Source: Nonomuraea sp. PA05
Lineage (GTDB): Bacteria; Actinomycetota; Actinomycetes; Streptosporangiales; Streptosporangiaceae
Direction: 5' to 3'
Assembly: GCF_008086045.1 (NCBI RefSeq)
Contig: NZ_VSEY01000078.1
Span: 1 to 36,647, forward strand
DNA length: 36,647 nucleotides
Part shown: in pieces, positions 30,476 through 36,647 of the stretch
How the letters are laid out: every line of letters starts with the position of its first letter
How positions within the stretch are numbered: position 1 is the stretch's first letter
Translations under genes and position numbers: made by a program
The notes under the pieces: model-generated
What the model was told of the DNA's origin: nothing
The model's input: the letters and a program-made list of their open reading frames with translations, nothing else
Database searches by the model: none

Positions 30476-31295
30476 CTCCCGATACACCTGGCGCACGCTG
30501 GTGCGCGAGCTGAGCCTGATCCTGCTCGCGCTGGCGTTCCTGGTGCCGCTCGTCGGCCTGCTCAACGTCTCGCTCAAACCGCAGGACAGCCAGACCGGCG
30601 CGCTGGCCTTCGCCTTCCCGCCCACGCTGGACAACTACGCGCAAGCCTGGAACCAGGCCAGTCTCGGCGCGGCGCTGGCCAACAGCTTTCTCATCACGGC
30701 CGTCAGCGTCGTCCTGATCATCGTGTTCGCGTCGATGGCCGCCTACCCGCTGGCCCGCGTGACCAGGGGCTGGTCGCGCTACATGTTCTACTTCGTCATC
30801 GGCGGCCTGCTCGTGCCAGGCCAGCTCGCCCTGCTCCCGCTCTACGCCACCATGCGGGACCTCGACCTGCTCGGCTCGCTCTGGTCGGTGATCCTGATCA
30901 ACGTCGGGCAGCAGATCCCGTTCTCGGTCTTCCTCTACACGATGTTCCTGCGGGAGCTGCCGCTCGACTACGAGGAGGCGGCGCTGCTCGACGGCTGCGG
31001 GCCGCTGCGCTCGTTCGTCTCGGTGGTCTTCCCGCTGCTGCGGCCAGTCACCGGCACGGTCGTGATCCTCAACGCCGTCGGCATCTGGAACGAGTTCTTC
31101 ACCCCGCTGCTGTATCTCGGCGGCAGCGACAACACCACGGCCCCGGTGGCGATCTACGGCTTCGTCAGCCAGTACGTCTCCCAGTGGCCCCTCATCTTCG
31201 CCGGCCTCGTGATCAGCGTGATCCCGATCCTCGTCGTCTACTTCGCGCTGCAGAAACACATCATCAAGGGCTTCGCCGGCGGCCTCAAAGGCTGA
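30471..31295 (+). CDS. Sugar ABC transporter permease (MalG type)
   Basis: A 274-residue permease with six helices, beginning TLVRELSLILLALAFLVPLV. The EAA loop reads LDYEEAALLDGCGPLRSF (about residues 164-181), followed by VVFPLLRPV. The C-terminus QKHIIKGFAGGLKG is the typical end of MalG-like sugar permeases. Its start is the second of two duplicated ATGs; no separate Shine-Dalgarno sequence is evident except GAGGAAGAG about eight bases upstream within the repeat, which also serves the micro-ORF. It forms the channel with the MalF-type protein. Confidence 0.92.
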   Translation: MHSRYTWRTLVRELSLILLALAFLVPLVGLLNVSLKPQDSQTGALAFAFPPTLDNYAQAWNQASLGAALANSFLITAVSVVLIIVFASMAAYPLARVTRGWSRYMFYFVIGGLLVPGQLALLPLYATMRDLDLLGSLWSVILINVGQQIPFSVFLYTMFLRELPLDYEEAALLDGCGPLRSFVSVVFPLLRPVTGTVVILNAVGIWNEFFTPLLYLGGSDNTTAPVAIYGFVSQYVSQWPLIFAGLVISVIPILVVYFALQKHIIKGFAGGLKG

Positions 31296-31309
31296 TCTGG
31301 AGTACCGCA

Positions 31310-32578
31310 ATGAAGATCGCTACAACGTTCGTCTCCGTCTGCTGCCTCGCCGTCGCGGCGGGCGCCTGCTCGACCTCGGGCAGCCAGACCACCGCCACCT
31401 CCGGCGAGCAGGTGCTCACCCTCGCCGCCGCGGGGCAGGGCCCGGCCCAGGCCGCCGTGGACGCGTTCCAGAAGGCCAACCCGGGCGTCGTCGTCAAGAC
31501 CACGTTCACCGAGGACGACGCCTCCTACCAGCAGCAGCTCCGCACGCAGCTCTCCTCGGGGACGGCCCCCGACGTGTTCCGCATGTGGCCGGGCGGCGGC
31601 AACACCATGGCCGTGCGCGACCTCGGCGCCGACGGCATGCTGATGGACCTGTCCGGGGAGAGCTGGGCGGGCGGCCTGAGCGCCGACCTCAAGGCCGTCA
31701 CCAGCGACCCGGCGGGCAAGGTGGTGGCCGTGCCCGTCACGATCGGCGCCATCGGAGCCGTCTGGAACGACCAGGCGCTGGCCAAGACGGGGCTGTCCAA
31801 GCCCACGACCTGGCCGGAGGTGCTCACTTTCTGTAAGGAGGCGAAGGCCAAGGGGGTCGTGGCGTTCGCGCTCGGGCTCAAGTCGGCCTGGGTCACCCAG
31901 CTCGTCCCGTACGCGCTGACCGCCTCGCTCGTCTACGGCCCGAACCCCCAGTTCACGCAGCAGCAGAAGGATGGCCAGGCCACCTTCGCCAAGTCGGAGT
32001 GGAAGCAGGCGATGGACAAGTACCTGCAACTGCGCGACTCGGGCTGCTTCAACGACAGCCCCAACGGCGTCGGCTACGACGAGCAGATGCAGCTCCTCGG
32101 CCAGGGCAAGGCGCTGGGCGCCGTGCACGTGCTGTCCGCCGTGCAGTCGGCGCTCAACTCCGCGCCGCAGGGCACCACGTTCTCGATGACGCCGTTCCCG
32201 GCGACCGACAGCGCCGAGGCCACCTACCTCCCGGTGTCGGTCGGCATCGTGTACGGCGTCAACGCCAAGGCCAAGAACCCGGCCCTGGCCAAGAAGTTCA
32301 TGCAGTTCCTCGCCTCGGCGGAAGGTCAGGCGCTGTACGCGAAGGAGTCCGGCAGCAGCCCGGCACTGGACAGCCCGGCCTTCCAGGCCGACGCGCTCCA
32401 GCAGCCGGTGCTCGAAGCGGTCAAGGCCGGCAAGTCCACCCTCTACCCCGACCAGGGCTGGCCCGGCCCGAAGGTGCAGCAGGAGCACCTGACCTCCGTC
32501 CAGGAGCTGTTCAACGGGACGATCGACGTGCCGACCCTGCTCGGCCGCATGGACAAGGCGTTCGGAGAGGCCAAGTGA
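31310..32578 (+). CDS. Sugar ABC transporter substrate-binding lipoprotein
   Basis: A 422-residue family 1 extracellular solute-binding protein. The lipoprotein signal MKIATTFVSVCCLAVAAGAC places the lipid-bearing cysteine at residue 20. The mature protein shows the family plan: LTLAAAGQGPAQAAVDAFQ and NPGVVVKTTF, then GTAPDVFRMWPGGG, a hinge WNDQALAKTGLSKPTTWPEV, and KNPALAKKFMQFLASAEGQ in the second lobe. It should capture an oligosaccharide outside the membrane for the two permeases. The ATG at 31310 has GGAG seven bases upstream. Its stop overlaps the GTG of the next gene (GTGA). The ligand is not identifiable from sequence. Confidence 0.92.
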   Translation: MKIATTFVSVCCLAVAAGACSTSGSQTTATSGEQVLTLAAAGQGPAQAAVDAFQKANPGVVVKTTFTEDDASYQQQLRTQLSSGTAPDVFRMWPGGGNTMAVRDLGADGMLMDLSGESWAGGLSADLKAVTSDPAGKVVAVPVTIGAIGAVWNDQALAKTGLSKPTTWPEVLTFCKEAKAKGVVAFALGLKSAWVTQLVPYALTASLVYGPNPQFTQQQKDGQATFAKSEWKQAMDKYLQLRDSGCFNDSPNGVGYDEQMQLLGQGKALGAVHVLSAVQSALNSAPQGTTFSMTPFPATDSAEATYLPVSVGIVYGVNAKAKNPALAKKFMQFLASAEGQALYAKESGSSPALDSPAFQADALQQPVLEAVKAGKSTLYPDQGWPGPKVQQEHLTSVQELFNGTIDVPTLLGRMDKAFGEAK

Positions 32579-33816
32579 ACCTGGAAGCCTGTCTCTGGAT
32601 CACCCCCAAGATCTTCGACGATCTGGACGATCCGGCTCCCGGCGTGGCGGCCTTCTTCGACCACCACGCCGAGTGGCTGGCCGACCGGCCCGTCACCATC
32701 GTGTTCTGCGCGGGCAACGGCGACCACGTGCTGAACTACGCAGGACGCGACGCCTGGGACCACCGCTTCGACTGGGCCCGCTACAACTGCTTCGCGCTCG
32801 CGCCCGGCGGGCCCGCCGCCGCGGCCAGGGCGCACAACCGCGACTGGCTGGCCAGGGTGCGCGACGGCGGCGAGCGTTCGGCCAACCCGTACTCGGCCGG
32901 GCCCATGTTCACGCTGTCCGAGCAGCCGATGGACTACCGGACGCTGGCCGGCGTCTACGCCGCCGTGCGCGCCGAGGCACAGCGGCGTGGCCTGCGGGTG
33001 AGCCTGCTGGAGTACCTGGAGCCGGGCCCGGAGTTCTGCCGCAGCGAGTGGAAGACGGAGCGGCACCCGGAGGTGGCCTCCGGCACCGCGGACGCCGGCG
33101 GGCACGTCGTGCCCGGCGTCATCGACGTGACGGCGCCGCTCGCGGCCGACCCCCGCCCGTACGCCGCCTTCCCCGGCGGCATCGCGGCCGGGCTGGCGGC
33201 CGGCGACTTCGTGGCCGCGCAGACGGCCGCGTTCACGGCCGACTTCGGGCTGGACGGGATCATGCTCGGCAACCAGTTCGGCCTGGTCGGCTTCTGGCAT
33301 CCGGACAACGCGCCGCCGCTCACGCCTGAGCGGTCGGCCGGGATCGAGCGGTTCTTCCTGCGGCTGCGCGAGGCCATGGGGGACCGGCTCGTCTACTGGA
33401 TGGACACGTACTGGCGGGCGGAGGTGGAACGGTCGGCCTGGGGCATGACGGACGCCGCCTACCGATCGCTCGACGCCATCCTGGTCAGCACGTTCGCCGT
33501 GCTGGTCGAGCGCACCGAGATCGTGCCCAACCTGCTGAGCAAGGCCGCGCTCGGCGGGCCGCGGACGCTGCTCGGGCTCGACTTCGTCGACCCCTGGTAC
33601 TGGTACCGGACCTACCTCGACGACCGGCGTACCTACCTCTACCAGCGGGAGGTGCTGGCCGCCCACGCCGGCTCCGTGGCCGGGGTGTCGTTCTTCGCGA
33701 ACGACACCTTCGGCCACTTCGTGCCGGAGCCCGAGCTGGCGGCCACCCTCGAAGCGGTCAGGAAGGCGGACGTTCAGGAGGGGCGGCGGTCCTGGGCGGG
33801 CGGGAACCGGCCGTAA
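32575..33816 (+). CDS. Cytosolic TIM-barrel-like enzyme of the sugar operon, family not recognised
   Basis: A 413-residue protein without signal peptide, translated from GTG 32575, which overlaps the binding protein stop by 4 bp. Alternating strands and helices suggest a (beta/alpha)8 barrel: LEACLWITPKIFDD, VTIVFCAGNGDH, LRVSLLEYLEPGPEF, LDGIMLGNQFGLVGFW, RLVYWMDTYWRAEVE, LDAILVSTFAVLVE and VAGVSFFANDTFGHFVPEPE. Acidic residues in the EYLEPGPE and YWMDTYW segments could be catalytic. I do not recognise a numbered glycoside hydrolase family. Operon position argues for hydrolysis or modification of the imported sugar. The last codons (QEGRRSWAGGNRP) are read from a 50-bp repeat derived from the convergent protease gene, so its native C-terminus has been altered. 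Confidence 0.8.
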   Translation: MNLEACLWITPKIFDDLDDPAPGVAAFFDHHAEWLADRPVTIVFCAGNGDHVLNYAGRDAWDHRFDWARYNCFALAPGGPAAAARAHNRDWLARVRDGGERSANPYSAGPMFTLSEQPMDYRTLAGVYAAVRAEAQRRGLRVSLLEYLEPGPEFCRSEWKTERHPEVASGTADAGGHVVPGVIDVTAPLAADPRPYAAFPGGIAAGLAAGDFVAAQTAAFTADFGLDGIMLGNQFGLVGFWHPDNAPPLTPERSAGIERFFLRLREAMGDRLVYWMDTYWRAEVERSAWGMTDAAYRSLDAILVSTFAVLVERTEIVPNLLSKAALGGPRTLLGLDFVDPWYWYRTYLDDRRTYLYQREVLAAHAGSVAGVSFFANDTFGHFVPEPELAATLEAVRKADVQEGRRSWAGGNRP

Positions 33817-33920
33817 CGCACGTTCACGAGGGGCGGCGGTCCTGGGCGGGCGGGAACCGGCCGTAACGCACGTTCAGGAGGGGCGGCGGTCCTGGGGAGG
33901 CGAGAACCGGCCGTCCGGCG
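33771..33920. repeat. Three 50-bp tandem repeats at the enzyme/protease junction
   Basis: Units start with CGTTCAGGAG at 33771, CGTTCACGAG at 33821 and CGTTCAGGAG at 33871. The first two differ at one base; the third, the true 3' end of the protease gene, diverges in its last third. On the minus strand each unit encodes VRYGRFPPAQDRRPS plus a stop, matching the protease C-terminus with a piece missing between two similar GAACYGGCCGT segments. Confidence 0.9.
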
Positions 33921-35601
33921 GCGGGGTGAACTGGCCGTAGCGGACGTCGCGCGTCTGGTCGCCGAGGTACGGCTGCCCCGCCTGCCCGTGCTGGGGCTGC
34001 GGGCCGTAGCCGTAGTTCGAGCCGTTGTGCCCGTACGGCTGCACCGGGGGCGAGACGTGGGCCTGGCTCGCGGGAAGCTGGTGCTGCTGCCACGGGGGCT
34101 GCGGGATCGAGCCGTACGGGGGCGGCGTCGCGGCGGCGGACCGGCGGCGGCGCCGTCCGAGCAGCTTCACCAGCACCACGGCGAGCACGAGCACGACCAG
34201 CGCGCCCGCCCCGATCAGCACCCACATGAGGACGGGGCGGGGCGACTCGTCCTTGCCCGCCGAGATCGCCGCCTGCGTCTCGCTGATGTACTTGGCCACG
34301 TACGGGTGGTTCGGGAAGAGCGCCTGCACCTCGCGGAACTTCGGCAGCGCGTCCTCGAAGTAGTTGCGGAAGTAGTCGTTGAGCGCCTCGTTGTACCGGG
34401 TGGTGGTGATGGCCTGGGCGGGCTTGACGTTCTTCTCGCCGAGCTTCTCCTTGACGATGCTCACCGGCAGCACGAAGCTCTCGCTCTCGGAGGCCTCGCC
34501 GCCCTCGCTCACCGTGCCCGCGATCAGCATGCCGATGACCTTGCCGTCCTTGCTGAACACCGGGCCGCCGGAGTTGCCGTGATAGGACGGAGCCTGGGTC
34601 TGGATGTACGGCACGCCCGTCTGGGTGGTGCGCTTGGCGTTGTACGGGCCCTCGGTCAGCGCCGGCTCCAGCTTCGACTCCAGGCTGAAGAACGGCGTGT
34701 TCGTGACCAGGCCGGGGAAGCCGCTGATGTACAGCGTGTCGCCGGTGCGCACGTCGGCGTCGTCGCCGAGCGGGACGGTCGGCAGGTTCTGCTGGCCGTT
34801 CACCTTGAGCAGCGCGAAGTCCTTGCCGGGGTAGCTCTCGCCCACCGAGACCAGCTCGGCCGGGGTCGCCTTGGCGGTCTTGTCCACGCCGCCGCCCGGC
34901 AGGCTCTGCAGCACCGACAGGCTCTGCTGCAGGTTGCGGATCTTCATGTGACCGGTGTTGAAGGTGACGTAGATCTGCTGGGCGAGCTTGAGGATCTCCT
35001 CGTCGGCCTCGATGCCCTGCAGCCCGGAGATGATCTCCTTGGCGTCCTGCTCGTTGAACTTGGCCAGCGCCTGCTGCGCGAAGAGCCGGCTCAGCTCGGT
35101 CTCGCCGACCTGGACGCAGTGGGCCCCGGTGACCATGTACCCGTCGGGCGTGACCCACCAGCCGGTGCACAGGCCGCCGACCTCGGCCTCGACCGTGCGC
35201 TCCGGGGTGGTCTCGGTGAGGTAGGTGTCCACGTCGGCGGCGATCCGCTGGAAGAGCCACTTGGCGATGCTGCGCTCGTCCGAGGAGATCTTGCCTGCCT
35301 GCACGGCCTCGACGGCCTGCTGCGTGAGCCCGTTGAACGCGGTCTCGTTGATCGTGCTGGTCGGGACGGCGACCGTGCCGGTGTAGGTGAAGCTGGTCAG
35401 CTGGACCGCGGCCTGCGTCCGCGCCGCCAGCCAGGTGCCGACGGGCACGTCGGGCCGCTCGTCGGGCGCGGTGTCGGCGGCCGCGGGGACGGCAGGCAGT
35501 GCCACCGCCACGACGGCCGCCGCGACCGCGGCGATCTTCGTCAACCTTGTCCTGAAATATCCGCTCACGTATGGAGATGGTGTGGGCGGGCTCTTGTCCA
35601 T
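33874..35601 (-). CDS. Membrane-anchored trypsin-like serine protease
   Basis: 575 residues. A signal/anchor (TKIAAVAAAVVAVALPAVPA, cleavage near AAAD, residue 43) leads to an extracellular trypsin-like domain with the triad His161 (TGAHCV), Asp261 (KDFALLKV) and Ser344 (GNSGGPV). The His-Asp distance of 100 residues is about twice the usual because of a helical insert (about 168-235). A helical region (about 403-450, YNEALNDYFRNYFEDALPKF) resembles a single TPR. A membrane helix (456-481), a basic RRRRR stop and a 90-residue Pro/Gln/Gly/Tyr-rich cytoplasmic tail follow. This may be a cell-surface quality-control or signalling protease; the substrate is unknown. The ATG at 35601 is used, though no good ribosome-binding site is visible; a GTG 11 codons later would give a more conventional signal peptide. 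Confidence 0.85.
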   Translation of the reverse strand: MDKSPPTPSPYVSGYFRTRLTKIAAVAAAVVAVALPAVPAAADTAPDERPDVPVGTWLAARTQAAVQLTSFTYTGTVAVPTSTINETAFNGLTQQAVEAVQAGKISSDERSIAKWLFQRIAADVDTYLTETTPERTVEAEVGGLCTGWWVTPDGYMVTGAHCVQVGETELSRLFAQQALAKFNEQDAKEIISGLQGIEADEEILKLAQQIYVTFNTGHMKIRNLQQSLSVLQSLPGGGVDKTAKATPAELVSVGESYPGKDFALLKVNGQQNLPTVPLGDDADVRTGDTLYISGFPGLVTNTPFFSLESKLEPALTEGPYNAKRTTQTGVPYIQTQAPSYHGNSGGPVFSKDGKVIGMLIAGTVSEGGEASESESFVLPVSIVKEKLGEKNVKPAQAITTTRYNEALNDYFRNYFEDALPKFREVQALFPNHPYVAKYISETQAAISAGKDESPRPVLMWVLIGAGALVVLVLAVVLVKLLGRRRRRSAAATPPPYGSIPQPPWQQHQLPASQAHVSPPVQPYGHNGSNYGYGPQPQHGQAGQPYLGDQTRDVRYGQFTPPPDGRFSPPQDRRPS

Positions 35602-35645
35602 GGCTTGGAGCCGACTGGGAACGCGGCCGTTCGGAAGCTTTTGGT

Positions 35646-35669
35646 GCTCCAGTGGGCCCCCACTGGAGC
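35646..35669. promoter_or_regulatory. 24-bp palindrome upstream of the protease gene (operator or terminator)
   Basis: GCTCCAGTGGG and CCCACTGGAGC are perfect 11-bp arms with a 2-nt centre. It follows the LamG gene stop by 54 bp on the minus strand and could terminate it, but no U-tract follows. It also begins at the predicted transcription start of the protease gene, where it could be a repressor site or a stable 5' hairpin. Confidence 0.5.
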
Positions 35670-35675
35670 GCCCTC

Positions 35676-35705
35676 AATCTAACGGCGGGCTGTCCGCTTT
35701 GTCTA
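35676..35705 (-). promoter_or_regulatory. Candidate protease promoter
   Basis: On the minus strand TAGACA (35700-35705, one base from TTGACA) is followed by an 18-bp spacer and TAGATT (35676-35681). The predicted start near 35669 coincides with the edge of the palindrome at 35646-35669. Confidence 0.45.
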
Positions 35706-35723
35706 GGTTTATGGTGCAGTGGC

Positions 35724-36647
35724 TCAATTGAGGGTGCTGATCTCCTCGTCCGACAACGCCCGGTCCCAGACCGCCACGTCGGCCACCGCGCCCGGCCAGA
35801 AGTCGACGGCGGTCACGTACGTGGCCCGCCCCAGGTAGAAGGGGCCCGAGGCCTGGCGGATCGGCTCGGCGACGGCCTTGGCGCCCTCCGGCCTGCCGTT
35901 GACGTAGATCCGGATCTCGCCGGCCGGTTCATCGTGCACCGCCGTCAGGCGCACCCACGCGCCCAGCTCGGCGGTGGTGCGGGAGACGACCCTGGTCGCG
36001 TCGAAGTCGCTGGTGCCGTGCACGGAGAACGACCAGTACGCGCCCTCGGCCGGGCAGAAGCCGTCCGGCTCGCCCGCTCCCGTGCACCGCAGGTGCTGGA
36101 GGGTGTAGGAGAAGACGTCCTCGGTCGAGTCCTGGCTCAGCACGGCGGCGAAGCTCGACTCCTCCGGCAGCCGGTCGATGCGGGCTCGGGCCGTGACGGT
36201 GAAGCTGCGCGCCGGGTCGACGGCCACTGCCTGCTCGGTCGCGGCGTGGCCCTTGACGCCGTCGAACAGCAGGGCGTTCACGTCGGGTGCGGGTGGGCGG
36301 GCGTCCCAGCGGGTGCCGGTGCGTAACAGCAGCTCCGCCGGGCCCGCCGAGTCGGCGGCGCGCATGCCGACGCCCTCGCCGAGCAGCCACTGGTGACGTG
36401 CGCCCGCCGGGACGGTCCTGGCGGGGGCCGGGGTTCCGCCGGTGGTCTCCGGAGTGGCGTCGCCCGAGGCGGCGTACCGGAGGATGGCCACCGAGCAGGC
36501 GGTGAAGACGACCAGCACGGCGGCGATCGCCCCGGCCAGCAGGCCCGTGCGCCTCCTCGCCGGCGCGGTGGGCGACTCGCCCACCCCGGCGCCCGGCCCG
36601 GCGCCCACCCCGGCGCCCGGCCCGGCGCCCGGCCCGGCGCCCGGCCC
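35724..36647 (-). CDS. LamG-domain membrane or surface protein (5' end beyond the window)
   Basis: At least 307 residues are visible; the frame is open to the window edge, so the start lies outside. The visible N-terminal part is a Gly-Pro-Gly-Ala repeat, then TAPARRRTGLLAGAIAAVLVVFTACSVAIL, a basic patch and one membrane helix. After a Thr/Pro-rich spacer comes a concanavalin-type LamG jelly roll (HQWLLGEGVG, LLFDGVKGHAATEQAVAVDPARSFTVTARARI, GAWVRLTAVHDEPAGEIRIYVNGRP, FYLGRATYVTAVDFWPGAVADVAVWDRALSDEEI), the classic closing signature. It probably binds glycans or cell wall outside the membrane. Two cysteines in HLRCTGAGEPDGFCP may pair. An internal GTG at 36608 could be a start, but the repeat continues upstream of it. 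Confidence 0.8.
   Translation of the reverse strand, partial: GPGAGPGAGPGAGVGAGPGAGVGESPTAPARRRTGLLAGAIAAVLVVFTACSVAILRYAASGDATPETTGGTPAPARTVPAGARHQWLLGEGVGMRAADSAGPAELLLRTGTRWDARPPAPDVNALLFDGVKGHAATEQAVAVDPARSFTVTARARIDRLPEESSFAAVLSQDSTEDVFSYTLQHLRCTGAGEPDGFCPAEGAYWSFSVHGTSDFDATRVVSRTTAELGAWVRLTAVHDEPAGEIRIYVNGRPEGAKAVAEPIRQASGPFYLGRATYVTAVDFWPGAVADVAVWDRALSDEEISTLN
36585..36647 (-). repeat. 12-bp repeat encoding Gly-Pro-Gly-Ala
   Basis: The unit CCGGCGCCCGGC recurs with a 12-bp period to the window end, with variants giving Gly-Val-Gly-Ala. It encodes a cytoplasmic low-complexity arm of the LamG protein and continues beyond the window. Confidence 0.75.

Noticed and set aside
33771..33920. 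50-bp repeats considered as an attachment site or mobile-element end
   Set aside because: There is no integrase, transposase or terminal inverted repeat, and the units match the protease coding end.
33824..35677. A second minus-strand frame overlapping the protease gene
   Set aside because: It lacks the catalytic triad and is Arg/Gly/Ala-rich. Only its last residues, read through the 50-bp repeats, resemble the protease tail, which is explained by duplication.

Overview
The window is about 70% G+C with almost every third codon position G or C. It contains F420-type oxidoreductases, Tat-exported enzymes, trypsin-like and LamG surface proteins, and a sugar ABC transporter without its own ATPase. 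Together these point to a saprophytic, filamentous actinomycete; a Streptosporangiaceae/Nonomuraea-like genome is my best guess (inference). I see no rRNA, tRNA, CRISPR array, insertion sequence or phage module.

Layout. Positions 1-5009 hold a metabolic set: an FAD monooxygenase, an F420/PPOX-fold reductase, a Tat-exported acetamidase/formamidase, a zinc alcohol dehydrogenase and a DUF1772 membrane protein. Positions 5138-7812 hold an M14 zinc carboxypeptidase followed at 44 bp by a cytochrome P450. Positions 7939-13198 are rich in exported proteins: two small secreted proteins that look distantly related, a phospholipase A2 and a Tat-type family 8 polysaccharide lyase, with a methyltransferase and a DUF385 F420 enzyme on the other strand. 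Positions 13267-15023 hold a tiny membrane protein, a VOC protein, a 3'-truncated YdeI-like gene and a frameshifted P-loop ATPase relic.

Positions 15032-19319 (minus strand) are the most unusual part. A two-helix membrane protein lies just upstream of a 1301-residue STAND/NACHT-type NTPase with helical repeats, and both proteins carry the same short Gly/Ala/Val-rich motif. I read this as a possible membrane sensor/effector plus NLR-like signalling pair. The neighbouring decayed ATPase suggests turnover of such genes at this locus.

Positions 19547-24885 hold a membrane protein, a LacI regulator with a perfect operator in front of a GH2 glycosidase, a PEP-mutase/isocitrate-lyase family enzyme and a divergent LysR regulator. 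Positions 24908-33816 form a carbohydrate-utilisation regulon: a 1071-residue secreted multidomain enzyme, a LacI repressor, two ABC permeases, a lipoprotein binding protein and an unassigned cytosolic TIM-barrel-like enzyme. Three copies of the operator GTGAATCGATTCAC sit at the three promoters of this regulon. The likely scheme is extracellular glycan cleavage, uptake driven by a shared ATPase encoded elsewhere, and intracellular processing. Positions 33874-36647 encode a membrane-anchored trypsin-like protease and the 3' part of a LamG-domain protein running off the window.

A recurring oddity is short perfect or near-perfect tandem duplications (18-50 bp) placed at gene 3' ends: 23006-23072, 24873-24938, 30409-30475 and 33771-33920. 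They have reshaped stop codons, C-termini and translational coupling.
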